64,000 nucleotides of DNA from Polytrichum commune. Lineage: Eukaryota; Streptophyta; Polytrichopsida; Polytrichales; Polytrichaceae. Shown here piece by piece: positions 10,060-21,812 of the stretch. The stretch spans positions 30,090,527-30,154,526 of the forward strand of contig OX485808.1 in the NCBI GenBank assembly GCA_950295325.1, given 5' to 3'. The notes under the pieces were generated by a model. That model made no database searches, was not told where the DNA came from, and saw only the letters and a program-made list of their open reading frames with translations. Numbering within the stretch: the first letter of the stretch is position 1; each line of letters starts with the position of its first letter. Position numbers and translations under genes: made by a program.

Positions 10060-12962
10060 ACACAAACACAACCGATACTTCGGACCCACCTCGGCTAGCA
10101 TACTAGCAATGATACCCAAATTTATACACACAAATGAAAACCTTACCGAAGCCCCAACCCCCAACTCAATATTGCCATACCTCCAAGCAATTTTAATCAA
10201 CAACAAACCCATAACACCCATACTCATTTTAAATATGTACATGCCAACACACCTCCAGGATACACACCTCATACAAAAAATCCAAAGTCATATCCAAACA
10301 TTAGTAAATCAACACCCAAAACACCAAACTATCCTAGCATGTGATTTATCGGGATATACTACTAAAGGGTGGATCATCCAATGGCATACTATCTCCCCAA
10401 ACTTAAACAACAATCCTGCACAAGATCACCCATCGCCATAAGACTCTTCCTACTAGAAAGAGAATACAAAATACACACCACCACTACAAACCGCACATTC
10501 CCCATCAAAAAGACCCCACTAGAGCAAGCATGGAGATCCAACCCGACATACGCCAACCTCACATATAATGCAAAGACAAAATCCTAACAATGCCTAGATA
10601 AACTATACACATACGGCATCACAATGCTACCAGAAATCCAAAACAAAGAGACTATAGCCATACTAGCCCCGGAGTAATTCCAAACCACATACAAACACGC
10701 GCCCAAAATCATAAAAGATGCATTACAACAAGCCCATTCACTATTCCTTCCCTTGCCAACACTCACACCCCATCGGAACCACCCACAAACAACACAACGC
10801 ACACCCGCAACCATCGCACATGACCTAAACACCCCACCACAACCCATACTAGGGCAAACAATCCACGCCATAATTAATGAAAAAACCACCACCAAAAAAG
10901 ATAATTGGGGGGCGCAAGCCATCAAAAGAAACGTACCTATGCCAATGGCAAACCCCAAGAGGAGCCACACAACAATGGCGCATAGAGGAAGACCTCTTGC
11001 AGCCAGACACATACTACTAGACCACAATTTACTACTTATAACACAATACCACATGAAGGCTCTAAAACAAAAAACCACCCAAACCTACACTACATACCTC
11101 AACCATACCCAAACAAAGGTCAACAAATTCATACACCCCCCACTAAAAATCACCAACCTCAAGTTATCCACACAAGAGTGCAACCCGGACAAGGACATCC
11201 TCACAAATAAACCAACCCTACAAATACAAGATGCAAAGTCCCACATATACGACCAATGCATAAACAACATGGCCACCATCACAACAAAAAAACTCCATTA
11301 AATATGGAATCGATACTCCCATATTAACCTCCCGCACCTAACCAACTTCCTAAAACCCCAACCACAAGCCTTTGAAACTGAAATATATGGCTTATACAAA
11401 GATACATAACTATATTCCCCAAGAAAAAACCAAAAAATATACAACCCAACAACAACCACCATACGCTACATCTGGAAATCACCAAACTATTAATAGATCC
11501 CTTCAAAAGCATGCGTTCATACTACTCCTCCCCACTTACTTGTCCCATCCAACTCACACAATACAATTCACCCCACAACCATGACATAATATTCGTCTCC
11601 TTGGGCCACGTAAAATCCTCCAAATGGGAAGGAATAGGCCTAGCGTATCCCACAGACCACAACACAACCCTAGAAGCCATCCACTAGGCTAGAATGGCAA
11701 CCAAAGAAGACGCCCACACAATCACCATCCTAATAATCAACTGCAACGACTAGACATCACAACAACTCCCAATCACCACACACGTAGACATACATATAAT
11801 AGCAACCATCCCACCCCACGCTATACATTATGACCCCACACCATAATGGACAAAATACTACAAACGCATAGAACCATCCTTGACATCAATAATATATGCA
11901 TACATAACCAAGTAAATCTCACAACAAACTTACAAACCCCACACAAACTACAACAAGTCCTAAAGACCACAATTAACATACACGTAGACACATACCCCAT
12001 TAAACCAAACCCCTCACACACCCATCTTAAATTCTCAGAAGCATGGAAAGATGCCACCAAAACAAACACCCCCATCCCAATAAACACCCCTACTAGCCAA
12101 ATACAACCACATCCATCCCCTTAAATACCACCCACAACATTGAATTTACACATATGACACATTTATCCCACCCACCATAAACTTTGAAGGCCAAATAGAG
12201 GGCAATACAACCATATCAAGAATCTATAACCCCAACAACAACACACAAATAGCAGAGTGATTCCCAAACTACCAAAACATCTTGCAAGCATGACTTAACA
12301 CAATACTCATTGCTATCAAAACCTTACAAACCACCCAACTAAACATATGCATATTTACAAACAACCTAAATATCATACTCTTAATCAACAATCACATACA
12401 ACACCCGACATCCCAACATCATCACCCCAAAAAACTAATAATACCAGCAATTGTACACAAAATATACTAGACCCCACACACAATTCACATCCATAACGTA
12501 CGCGACACTCGGGCATTACTGGAAATGAAATAGTTGACACACTAGCCAACAAAGGAATACTTAAAGAAAAACCGACCACCACCCCACACATACACACGGC
12601 TCCCTACTAGCCAGCAAGTTGCCCAACAACTACACATGATGGAGCCATCGCAACCTTCGCACATTCGTAGCAAAAGAACACGGAAACTGTGAAACTGAAA
12701 CAACCAAAACCAAATTCCCATACATGGACAAATGGTTATCCAACACTCAAATAAACCAAAAACTCTCCAACCACTTTTGGAAAAATGAAAACGTAACAGA
12801 TGCCCAAATCACCCAGAAGTTCAAATTCGGATACGCACAATACGTGGGTAGTCACATAATGAATATATGTTGGCCCCTTACACATCAAAACCCCAATTGC
12901 ACATTGTGTCAGCACAATGACAAAGACACATGGCCCCACCTTCTATCAACATGCGAACACCC
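10060..12962 (+). pseudogene. LINE copy C, 5' part: relic of ORF2 (AP endonuclease, RT deleted, RNase H, CCHC)
   Basis: The A/C-rich plus strand encodes fragments aligning to ORF2 of copy E: the C-terminal half of the AP endonuclease at about 10085-10365 (shared block NMYMPTHLQDTHLI), then directly a segment downstream of the RT at about 10420-10590 (SPIAIRLFLLEREYKIH), then connection and RNase H-like pieces to about 12600. It ends with the CCHC finger C-x2-C-x9-H-x4-C at about 12895-12955. The reverse transcriptase core is missing between about 10365 and 10420. Numerous stops and frameshifts make it non-functional. It is cut at 12962 by the Gypsy element and resumes at 20371. It belongs to the same subfamily as copy B and is diverged from D and E. 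Confidence 0.8.
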
Positions 12963-13907
12963 TGTCGCGACCCTTGCTAGTTTTTCTCCACTTAGCTCAA
13001 TCCCTTTCCAACTCTAGCAAGTGTCCCGAGCGCTAACCTGCACATCCCACGCACATGCATGGTTAGCTCCCAAAACCGCGGACCTTCAATCCCATATTTG
13101 GTCACCAAACCCTCCTACACATGCATTCGGGACTCTTTCCCCTTAGTAGGTAACCCATCGCTAAGGTGGACTTCCATCCATGGAAGTCCACTCCCTACTT
13201 GGTCATAGTGTTGCTAGGACAACACTACAACCACCCGGAGCACATTGCCAAGTATGCTCCGGGGGGGGGGGGTCGGTCGGCAAAGCCGCCTCACCCATAT
13301 AAGCCTCTAGGACTTTTGGCGGGGCCCCTCCCCCACCGTCAACATCCCTTTTGTCTCTCTACCAAGAGTTGGGGCCAAGTAGACATTTTCCCTTAGCCGC
13401 TGGGTCTAGAAGCCTCCCTGCAGCTTCAGACCTTCATAACTTCCACGTGCGGTCTCTGAATCTAACAACCAACCACTCTATCGTCATCTACATTTCACGT
13501 AGATCCCTATGGACACCTCACTTGCCCTATTCGGGCAAGTATTGAGGAAGTTATGCCTGTTTAAACCTTTGCAGTCCCGGGAGCCACTCCCAGGCCCCTG
13601 CTGTTCCAGGGCGCTGTCCCGGGACAGCATCCCACTCAAAGTGCCATATCTCCTAGCTCACACCTCAGATTGAGGTGTTCTTTAGCATTCTAGAATCGGG
13701 ACGCCATAAGCTACTCATAGCTTATGGCTTTACCCTCATGACTCCTAGTCTTTGTGGGTGGGAGGCGTTCTAAACGCCCGGGGCCCTCACCCACCTTAGG
13801 ATCACTTGGTCCCTCTCACCAATGGCGTCACAAGTCCCGGGTGTCACTCCGGGGTCCCCCTTGTGCCCATGGTGTTGCGGGCACTCCTCATGGAGAGGTG
13901 CGCGACA
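12963..13907 (-). repeat. Gypsy 3' LTR (945 bp)
   Basis: This is the downstream LTR in element orientation. It starts TGTCGCGACCC and ends GTGCGCGACA on the plus strand, so the termini form an inverted repeat TGTCGCG/CGCGACA. It is identical by eye to the LTR at 19427-20370 except for a 12-G instead of 11-G run at 13261. Between 13141 and 13853 it contains a striking series of perfect short stem-loops (see findings). A TATA-like ATATAAG lies at about 13297-13303, read on the opposite strand in element sense. Confidence 0.95.
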
Positions 13908-13922
13908 CTCACCCCCACCAAA
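13908..13922 (-). other. Probable polypurine tract of the Gypsy element
   Basis: On the minus strand the bases immediately before the 3' LTR read TGGTGGGGGTGAG. They are purine-rich and directly abut the TGTCGCG terminus, the usual position of the plus-strand primer. The tract is imperfect because of internal T residues. Confidence 0.6.
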
Positions 13923-14735
13923 TGGAGTCGATGCCCTCATCGACTATACTTATAGTCGGGCACACCAATTCTCAAGTTGCCATCCTCTCTTGGTGTGGCA
14001 TTGTGTTTTCTTTAGGGCGCTACCCCCACAATGCATCTTCAAATTTGGCAAAGTCTCAAAGGTGTCGATCCTAGGTGGTCCGTTTAGGAAAACCCCGGAC
14101 ATCTTGTCCAAGGACCTAAACTACACTAGACTCACCTACTTTGAGACTTACTTGGGTGACCCTTCCTTTGGGGCCACCCAAGTTAGGCTCCACTAGCCTA
14201 ACTCTATCATTTTGACACAACTAGGTTGGACCTCAACGCTTCTACTAAGTTGCCTCGGTTGCCACTCCGAGATGGCTTTCCTTTGTTAAGCCACGTCTCG
14301 ATCGCACGGGGGTGATGCCAAGTCCCGCCCGACTTGGCTCCCACTTTGCTCTTTCGAGACATGGGTTCATGACGCCCATGCGCCAACTCGCATTGGCTCG
14401 TGGGTTGCACTTTTATAAGCACGCGCCATCACCTTGCCCCCGCCCGGACAAGACCATGGCTAAGAGGTTTTTGGTTTTATCCAAGACCCCTCTAAGCCAT
14501 GGTCCCCATTACTCGGCCTACCCAACCTAGTTTAGCATATATATTCCTCCCTCTTCCACTAACCAAGCACAAGTACAAGACTAGGACCTCATCTTATACT
14601 TTTCTCTTTGCACCACTAAAGTTGAACTTTATTGCCTTAAGCGAAAATGAACAAGTACATAATGTGGAGGACATTGCCTCCAAGTTAAGGGTGCTACTAA
14701 CATCTCTCCCCCACTAAAGGAGATTGATGTCCTCA
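13923..14735 (-). other. Gypsy 3' untranslated spacer between pol and the 3' LTR
   Basis: About 810 bp between the stop codon of gag-pol and the polypurine tract. Open frames here are short and resemble no envelope or accessory protein, so I read it as untranslated. Such a spacer is common in chromoviruses. Confidence 0.55.
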
Positions 14736-17700
14736 TCAATGCCTACGTTTCCTTTTGTTGGACCCTCTAGCCCTAGTTTCTTCAAAGCGCTTCACTATCT
14801 CCTTGGCATTCACCATGTCCCTTGCCGCTACCCAAGTGGCTTCTTTCTCATGAAACCCCCGCCACTTCACCAAATACTCCTTTCCTTTTCGCTTGTGGTT
14901 CCTACACTTGAGGATGCCTTCTACCTCGTACTCCAAATGATCTCCTACAAGGTCGGGAGGTGGCCTAATCACTTGCTTACGATTAGGCCATAAGGTGTCT
15001 TCCTTGAACGGCTTTAATAGTGAGACATGGAATGTCGGATGCACTTTGATCTCGGGCGGCAACTCCAACTTATAAACATCTTTGAAAACTCGTTCAACAA
15101 TCGGAAACGGACCCGCAAATTTTGACATGAACTTTGGAGTGAGGCCTTCGGGCATTGTGAAGTTTTTCACATTCAACAACACCTTTTGGCCCACCTCATA
15201 CTCCACTTCGCGTCTTCCGGCATTGACTTGTTTTTCATAGCGTTTTTGGGCTTTCTCCAACAACAACTTGGTCTTCTCCAAAACTTGTTCACGCTTTTTG
15301 GCTAAGTCCTCACCATCTTGGTTGAACTCTAGTGTTGAATGTGCCCCCTCGAGAGCTAGGTCGGTAGGTTGGAGCGGATCCACTCCGTAAGCCACCTTAA
15401 ACGGCGATTGCTTGGTCGCCGAGTGCGTAGCCGAATTGTAGCTAAACTCCGCGAGACCCACATAGTCCGCCCAATCTCGTTGGTCCGCACTCACAAAGTT
15501 CCTCAAGTATTGGTTCAAGACTCCATTCACACGCTCCGTTTGGCCATCCGTTTGGGGATGGAAGGCCGTGCTAAAGGTTAGTTTTGTTCCAACCTTCCGA
15601 AAGAAATGCCTCCAAAATGCGCTTGTGAACTTTGGATCTCGATCCGAGACGATTACTCTCGGCAACCCGTGATGCCTCCACCATGCATTGAGAAAGAGCT
15701 TTGCGGTCTCCAACGCGGTTGCCGTTCCCACGGTCGGCACCATGTGTGCCAACTTACTAAACCGATCCACCATCACGAAGATGGCATCATAGCCTTGTGA
15801 CTCCGGTAAACTCGTAATAAAGTCCATGGAAACGCTATGCCATGGCCCCGGCGGGATAGGCAACGGTTGCAATAAGCCGGCTTGCTTTTGATAAGAGGCT
15901 CGGTTTAATTGGCATTTGACACAAGTCTTCACAAAGTGGGCGATTTCTTCTTTCATGCACGGCCAATAATACCTCCTTGACACCGCCGCTATGGTGGCTT
16001 TTTCTCCTCTATGGCCGGCGATGGGACTATCATGTTCCTCCTCCAAAACCAATAGCCTCAACTTGCCTTGTGGCACATACACCCGACTTTGCTTATACTT
16101 GAGCAATCCGTCCACCAACTTGATCTCCTTAAGCGCCTTGCCTTTGCGAAGCTCGCCTAGAAACACTTGTGCTTCGGGATCGTTGACGTACCCCTCCCTT
16201 AACTTACGATGCAAGTCACATTCACCTTTGTACATTAGCCACAAGCTTTGACTTGTGCCCATTTCTTGGAACTCTTCACGTCTACTTAACGCGTCCGGCA
16301 CCACATTATCACGGCCCGGTTTGTGGATCAACTCCACGTTCATAAGCGCCAAGGTATCGTGCCACCGCAATTGCTTGGCGCTCACTTGCGTTTGTGTCTC
16401 GAAATACTTCAACGACACGTTGTCCGTGTACACCTTGGTCTTGTGCAACCCCAAATAATGTTGCCACGTCTTCAAGCAATGTACTACGGCGAAGAGCTCC
16501 TTTTCATGAGTTGGCCATCGTCTTTGACAACCATCGAGTTTCTTGCTCTCATAAGCAATGGGCCGTCCATCTTGCATTAACACTCCGCCAATTGCAAAAT
16601 CGCTCGCATCCGTATGCACCTCAAAAGGCTTGTCAAACTCCGGGAACTTTAGTACGGGCGGCGAAGACAATTTGCTCTTGAGCTCCCAAAAAGCTTGGTG
16701 ACAAGGTTCGTCCCATTCTTGGGATACCCCTTTCTTCAACAAGTCGGACAATGGCCTAGCAACCTTAGAAAAATCTCGAATGAAGCGGCGGTAGTAATTG
16801 GCTAGGCCAAGGAACGACCTAAGCCCTTTTTGAGTCGATGGCCGCTTCCATTCTTGAATCGCCTTTACCTTTTTCATGTCCGGCTTAATTCCATCCTTGG
16901 TCACCACATGGCCTAAGAACTCAATTTCATTTTGAGCAAAATCGCTCTTCTCCCCATTAGCATACAACTTGTTGTCCCTTAGTTTTCGAAGCACCACCTC
17001 AAGGTGCCGTGCATGCTCCTCCGCCGTCTTGGAATACACCAAGATGTCGTCGATATAGATTATTACGAAATCGTCGGTTTCCTCTCGAAAGATGGTATTC
17101 ATAAGGGTTGTGAATGTCGAGGGCGCATTACACAACCCGAAAGGCATCACCAAAAACTCGTAAGACCCATACCTTGTGCGGCACGCCGTCTTTTCAACAT
17201 CTTCATTCGCGATTCGAATTTGATAATACCCGGATTTTAAGTCAATACGACTAAAATACTTAGCTCCCGCCAATCGGTCGAAAAGATCATCAATCCGAGG
17301 TAGCGGGTAGTTGTTTTTGATAGTCACCTTATTCAAGGCCCTATAATCGATGCACATGCGTAGCTTGCCATCTTTTTTATCCACAAAGAGCACCGGGGCC
17401 CCATATGGTGATTTACTCGGCCTAATGTAACCTCTTGATAGCAAGTCATTGAGTTGCTTCTTCAATTCTAGCAACTCTTTTTGGTTCAATCGATAAGGTG
17501 CCTTGGACGGTGGCTCGGACCCCGGGATTACCTCGATCTTGTGATCGACTTCTCTCGTTGGCGGTAACTCTTGGGGCAACTCGTCGGTGAGTACATCCTT
17601 GTACCTCCCTAATACATCGCGAATGTGCTTTGGAGGAGGCCCATCGGTTTTAGCCTCCTCGTGAGTTCTTTGGTGTTGCTCCATTCGGACCACCACAACC

Positions 17701-19376
17701 ATTTGTACTTTGGACATTCGGTCTATCGAGACCAAATTCAACTTGCCTCCTCCCGCCATAGGAGTCCTCGTCAACTTTAAAGTCATTTCCTTGCCATTAC
17801 GACAAACTACAAGCCGCACCGGCTTGCGCCTCACATCCACCGTGTGAGTCTCGAAGAAGGTGTCCCCCAAAATGAGGTCCACCTCATCCATTTCACAAAG
17901 TGTGAAATTCTCCTTAAACTCCAACGTCCCACACTTTAAGTTCACGTTCAACGCTACCTCCTTCGTCTCATGCGGCTCGCCCTTTGCGAACCGCACGTTA
18001 ATGGGCTTGCCCGCTCTACCCGTTGGCAAGCCCAATTCCTTCGCAAGTTTCGGGCTCATGAAGGAGTGCGTTGCCCCTGTATCAACCAAGCATGAGACAT
18101 TCCGACCATTGATTTCGGCTTCAAGGAACAAAAGACTTGGCCTTGGCTTAAGGCTACTAGCCTTGGCCACAAAGCCACCTTCTAGCATTTGGTCGGCGGT
18201 ACAACCACGATTTGTCTTGACACTCACCTTGTTGTCGGGGCACGCCGCTTGAAAATGACCAAGTTTGCCACATTTGTGGCACCGCTTGTCCTTCATGTCG
18301 CCTCCTTTAATTCCTACATTGGGTGGTTTTCCTCCTTGGTAGCCACCCTTGGTGGAATTTGTCCCGTCGGGTTGTCCTTTGAAATGGTTGGATGGCCCAA
18401 ATTTCTTGCGCTCTTTGCCTCGAGACATATTTCGACTCGAGCCGCTTTGTTGTGCGGGGCCGCTTGATTTTCTTTCGGGGCCGTCGGCTTCAATTCTCTC
18501 CGCGATCTTAATGATCCCCGCCACGTCCTCGGGAAGCTTTGGAAACTTGAACAAGGCGTCTACCACCCACTTTTGTAAGCCACCTAAGAAAATGCATCTC
18601 TTGGCAAATTCATCCATCTTAGGTGTAGCATTCATTTGGGCGTTAAAATCGCGCACATAGGCCTTAAGGGACCCCGTGTGCCTCATTTGCACCAAGTTCA
18701 TTCCCTCCCGCAATTCTTGGTACTCCGGCGTGAACCTATCAACAAGCAATTCCTTGAAGCCGACCCAAGTCAAGTTTGCCACCAACTCGGGCTCTTGTTC
18801 TTTTTTGCTCGTCCACCATTGGAGCGCATGGTCTTTCAAAAAGGTCACCGCTATGGAGACCTTGTCGTCTTCATCGGGCCTTTGGACATCGTAGTAGTTG
18901 TCCATTTCCAATAAAAATTCTTTGACCTTTCTTGCCTTACCAAGCCCCGAAAAGGTACTTGGCATATTTACCTTGGCCAACTTCTTTGTTGAAGAAGAAG
19001 GCCTAGCCCCTTGCATCATAAGGAGCTCGATCATTTTGTCTTGGCGAGCTCTCTCGTCCTTGACACGCTTGAGCTCTTGATTCACGGAGTCCATGAACTC
19101 AAGCATTTTGAGTTGGAATTTTAATCCAACATCACCACCTTCCAAGCTTTCGGGCGCATTTGGAAGTCTAGCCCCCGAATTTTCTTCGAGGTTTTCGGGA
19201 CCCCTTTCTAGGGACTCCTCCACTTCCTCACCGGTTGCACCATCATCCCCACCATTGTTAATAGACTCAATGGCGGGGTCAACATCCTCTTCAACATGAT
19301 CTTTGTTCCGTTTTGAGCGTCGCAACTTTTTAGAAGTCCCCGCCTCACCATCGTTACCCGCACGTTTGGTAGCCAT
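14736..19376 (-). CDS. Gag-Pol polyprotein of a chromodomain-bearing Ty3/Gypsy retrotransposon
   Basis: A single 1,546-codon ORF starts at an ATG 28 nt downstream of the primer-binding site. Domains in order: a charged N-terminus; a retrotransposon gag domain about residues 130-300 ([10 protein letters not shown] block); a CCHC zinc knuckle [14 protein letters not shown] near residue 365; an aspartic protease with DTGATHSF near 430; a reverse transcriptase with the catalytic YIDDILVYS near 770; and an RNase H with [11 protein letters not shown] near 920. The integrase follows, with an HHCC zinc region near 1120-1160 and a D,D,E core near 1183, 1243 and 1281 ([13 protein letters not shown]). 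Last comes a chromodomain near 1475-1530 ([17 protein letters not shown]). The protein packages, reverse transcribes and integrates the element, and the chromodomain probably directs insertion to modified chromatin. No frameshift or stop breaks it. Confidence 0.97.
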   Translation of the reverse strand: MATKRAGNDGEAGTSKKLRRSKRNKDHVEEDVDPAIESINNGGDDGATGEEVEESLERGPENLEENSGARLPNAPESLEGGDVGLKFQLKMLEFMDSVNQELKRVKDERARQDKMIELLMMQGARPSSSTKKLAKVNMPSTFSGLGKARKVKEFLLEMDNYYDVQRPDEDDKVSIAVTFLKDHALQWWTSKKEQEPELVANLTWVGFKELLVDRFTPEYQELREGMNLVQMRHTGSLKAYVRDFNAQMNATPKMDEFAKRCIFLGGLQKWVVDALFKFPKLPEDVAGIIKIAERIEADGPERKSSGPAQQSGSSRNMSRGKERKKFGPSNHFKGQPDGTNSTKGGYQGGKPPNVGIKGGDMKDKRCHKCGKLGHFQAACPDNKVSVKTNRGCTADQMLEGGFVAKASSLKPRPSLLFLEAEINGRNVSCLVDTGATHSFMSPKLAKELGLPTGRAGKPINVRFAKGEPHETKEVALNVNLKCGTLEFKENFTLCEMDEVDLILGDTFFETHTVDVRRKPVRLVVCRNGKEMTLKLTRTPMAGGGKLNLVSIDRMSKVQMVVVVRMEQHQRTHEEAKTDGPPPKHIRDVLGRYKDVLTDELPQELPPTREVDHKIEVIPGSEPPSKAPYRLNQKELLELKKQLNDLLSRGYIRPSKSPYGAPVLFVDKKDGKLRMCIDYRALNKVTIKNNYPLPRIDDLFDRLAGAKYFSRIDLKSGYYQIRIANEDVEKTACRTRYGSYEFLVMPFGLCNAPSTFTTLMNTIFREETDDFVIIYIDDILVYSKTAEEHARHLEVVLRKLRDNKLYANGEKSDFAQNEIEFLGHVVTKDGIKPDMKKVKAIQEWKRPSTQKGLRSFLGLANYYRRFIRDFSKVARPLSDLLKKGVSQEWDEPCHQAFWELKSKLSSPPVLKFPEFDKPFEVHTDASDFAIGGVLMQDGRPIAYESKKLDGCQRRWPTHEKELFAVVHCLKTWQHYLGLHKTKVYTDNVSLKYFETQTQVSAKQLRWHDTLALMNVELIHKPGRDNVVPDALSRREEFQEMGTSQSLWLMYKGECDLHRKLREGYVNDPEAQVFLGELRKGKALKEIKLVDGLLKYKQSRVYVPQGKLRLLVLEEEHDSPIAGHRGEKATIAAVSRRYYWPCMKEEIAHFVKTCVKCQLNRASYQKQAGLLQPLPIPPGPWHSVSMDFITSLPESQGYDAIFVMVDRFSKLAHMVPTVGTATALETAKLFLNAWWRHHGLPRVIVSDRDPKFTSAFWRHFFRKVGTKLTFSTAFHPQTDGQTERVNGVLNQYLRNFVSADQRDWADYVGLAEFSYNSATHSATKQSPFKVAYGVDPLQPTDLALEGAHSTLEFNQDGEDLAKKREQVLEKTKLLLEKAQKRYEKQVNAGRREVEYEVGQKVLLNVKNFTMPEGLTPKFMSKFAGPFPIVERVFKDVYKLELPPEIKVHPTFHVSLLKPFKEDTLWPNRKQVIRPPPDLVGDHLEYEVEGILKCRNHKRKGKEYLVKWRGFHEKEATWVAARDMVNAKEIVKRFEETRARGSNKRKRRH

Positions 19377-19403
19377 CTCTCCTTCAAAGTGCTAGCTCAA
19401 AGA

Positions 19404-19424
19404 CGAAACCCTGCTCTGATACCA
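19404..19424 (-). promoter_or_regulatory. Primer-binding site for initiator Met tRNA
   Basis: On the minus strand, two bases after the 5' LTR, the sequence begins TGGTATCAGAGC and continues AGGGTTTCG. The first 12 bases are the exact complement of the 3' end of plant initiator Met tRNA (...GCTCTGATACCA), and the remainder fits with small mismatches. Animal initiator tRNA would give TGGTAGCAGAGG, so this points to a plant host. Confidence 0.93.
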
Positions 19425-19426
19425 CG

Positions 19427-20370
19427 TGTCGCGACCCTTGCTAGTTTTTCTCCACTTAGCTCAATCCCTTTCCAACTCTAGCAAGTGTCCCGAGCGCTAA
19501 CCTGCACATCCCACGCACATGCATGGTTAGCTCCCAAAACCGCGGACCTTCAATCCCATATTTGGTCACCAAACCCTCCTACACATGCATTCGGGACTCT
19601 TTCCCCTTAGTAGGTAACCCATCGCTAAGGTGGACTTCCATCCATGGAAGTCCACTCCCTACTTGGTCATAGTGTTGCTAGGACAACACTACAACCACCC
19701 GGAGCACATTGCCAAGTATGCTCCGGGGGGGGGGGTCGGTCGGCAAAGCCGCCTCACCCATATAAGCCTCTAGGACTTTTGGCGGGGCCCCTCCCCCACC
19801 GTCAACATCCCTTTTGTCTCTCTACCAAGAGTTGGGGCCAAGTAGACATTTTCCCTTAGCCGCTGGGTCTAGAAGCCTCCCTGCAGCTTCAGACCTTCAT
19901 AACTTCCACGTGCGGTCTCTGAATCTAACAACCAACCACTCTATCGTCATCTACATTTCACGTAGATCCCTATGGACACCTCACTTGCCCTATTCGGGCA
20001 AGTATTGAGGAAGTTATGCCTGTTTAAACCTTTGCAGTCCCGGGAGCCACTCCCAGGCCCCTGCTGTTCCAGGGCGCTGTCCCGGGACAGCATCCCACTC
20101 AAAGTGCCATATCTCCTAGCTCACACCTCAGATTGAGGTGTTCTTTAGCATTCTAGAATCGGGACGCCATAAGCTACTCATAGCTTATGGCTTTACCCTC
20201 ATGACTCCTAGTCTTTGTGGGTGGGAGGCGTTCTAAACGCCCGGGGCCCTCACCCACCTTAGGATCACTTGGTCCCTCTCACCAATGGCGTCACAAGTCC
20301 CGGGTGTCACTCCGGGGTCCCCCTTGTGCCCATGGTGTTGCGGGCACTCCTCATGGAGAGGTGCGCGACA
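19427..20370 (-). repeat. Gypsy 5' LTR (944 bp)
   Basis: This is the upstream LTR in element orientation, carrying the promoter for gag-pol. It has the same TGTCGCG...CGCGACA termini and the same stem-loop series as the 3' LTR. The only difference found is an 11-G run instead of 12 near 19725. The primer-binding site follows after two bases. Confidence 0.95.
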
Positions 20371-21105
20371 CACCCATACTTAAAAGGCCTAAGAATCACA
20401 CGACACAATAAAGGAGTACACCTCATTACCCAAACACTACAAACTAACAAAAACACCCGGTTCTTCACATTGATCAATGCAGGCAACCTTAACAACAAAC
20501 CACACAAACAAACAATCCTAGACTAGTTATTTAAGTGTACATGTTCCCAAATAATATGCCTATGCCAAGCCAAATTACGACCAAACATTCTATGCATAAT
20601 CAGCGTACCAAACCACACACAAATACCAATATCACCCTCCCCCACACTCACAATCCAACTCATTGAATTCACATATTGCCACGATAGATACCCCGATCAT
20701 GCCGTCACAGACAAACACACTAAATACGACCCTCTAATCAAAACCTTACAAAACAATGGATGGAAAACCAACTTCCTCATTACCATCACAATTGGAGTTA
20801 GAGGCACCATACACAAACACTCCATTAACAAACTTAACAATCTAAAACTCCCAAAACCAACCATTAAAACCCTCATGAAGAATATACACCAAAATGCCAT
20901 CAAATACCTCACAAGCCTCGTCCTAAACACAAGAAAACTTGAAAACAAACAAGCACCCGTTGCCCCCCACCCCCACCCCCAAACACGCACACAATGAAAT
21001 GGGAAAACATATACAAACACATGAGTCCACTCACGGACAACCGTGATCAGCACTATGTTAATGGGCTCACATTCACGCCAACACCTAGTTACGGGCGTTT
21101 TTTTT
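20371..21105 (+). pseudogene. LINE copy C, 3' part: RHN motif, endonuclease-like domain and 3' end
   Basis: This continues copy C after the Gypsy insertion. It encodes the block after the CCHC finger (LRITRHNKGV and TLINAGNLNNKP, 20376-20523). Broken by a stop and a frameshift, it then encodes LTIQLIEFTYCHDRYPD and TKYDPLIKTLQNNGWK near 20645-20765, which aligns with the C-terminal domain of copies D and E. The Glu of IEFTYC and the K-x2-KY spacing are retained. The stop near 20997 is followed by a 3' UTR with a TCACGG-acaa-CCGTGA hairpin (21031-21046) and a T-rich run at 21101. It is non-functional, but it shows which residues are conserved across subfamilies. Confidence 0.8.
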
Positions 21106-21424
21106 TTTTTGTGTTGTTGGATTTGGAATATGTGCATAGTATGTAGAGATATTTATATGCTTTGTAATGTACACAATTAAGAGGGCCTATGTGATCCCGT
21201 AAAATGAAAAATCAATTTTACTTTGATCTTTGATAAGTTTTGGAACTCAACCCTGCTTTTGGAACTTTAAATGGTAATGTTTGTGATAACGCAATTGTTA
21301 ACTAGATGAGATATTTCCCATTTAATCCAACAACCAAACTTGCATGTGGATTGCAAAGTGCCCACACTAGGGCCACTTTTCCTTGGGACCACTACACCAA
21401 TTAAGAAATCTAGTGTCAAATGCT

Positions 21425-21812
21425 ATTTAGAGTTACTCAACGCTCTAAGTTGTTACAAAGAGTGGATGGTTTTCGCAAGTAAAGTCGTTTATGTTTAGCA
21501 TTGTCCAAACAACTTAGTTGAGCTTTGCTACATAGATTATCCCAATTAGTGCGTGTTACTATTTGAAATTACGCAGTGCAATAACAACTTACTCATGAAT
21601 TCGATATTCACTAACGAAAGTTCAATACTGTTGTTCAGATAGAATATTGCAATCTCATTAAATTATTATCACATTGCGTGACTCCGCATAGGAACCCACA
21701 CTAATTGGGATAACCAGTGTGGTAGGAAAGGAATTGTATCGGAAACATTTAATAGCCTTGCATGACTCTGAATAGTATGGGACATTTAAAAACCCATAAA
21801 CAGTGCAGGGAC
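21425..21812 (+). mobile_element. Long-TIR foldback MITE, copy 1
   Basis: Two arms face each other. GATTATCCCAATTAGTGCG at about 21536 pairs with CACACTAATTGGGATAACC near 21700, and outer arms (TATTTAGAGTTACTCAACGC near 21430 and GCATGACTCTGAATAGTATG near 21760) are also roughly inverted. The whole segment is repeated in the same orientation at about 62740-63160, and its core is repeated at 60905-61110. There is no coding capacity, as expected of a MITE. Confidence 0.6.

Larger units (their letters stand above)
12963..20370 (-). mobile_element. Complete Ty3/Gypsy chromovirus LTR retrotransposon, 7.4 kb
   Basis: The element has two near-identical LTRs (12963-13907 and 19427-20370) and one long gag-pol ORF on the minus strand. 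A plant iMet primer-binding site lies next to the LTR at 19427, and a purine-rich tract lies next to the LTR at 13907. A perfect 5-bp target duplication CACCC sits at 12958-12962 and 20371-20375. It interrupts LINE copy C: joining the flanks through one CACCC restores the sequence preserved in copy B near 6580-6610. The LTRs differ only by one G in a G-run (12 against 11), so the insertion is young, and the ORF is unbroken. It may be mobile, or was very recently. Confidence 0.95.

Noticed and set aside
10584-11078. Minus-strand frame of 164 codons with hydrophobic segments
   Set aside because: Shadow of the A/C-rich LINE copy C; the complement of A/C-rich DNA is G/T-rich and yields spurious Val/Leu/Cys/Phe-rich, membrane-like frames.
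20697-21137. Minus-strand frame of 146 codons
   Set aside because: It is the complement of the conserved LINE C-terminal domain encoded on the plus strand (IEFTYC and KY motifs).
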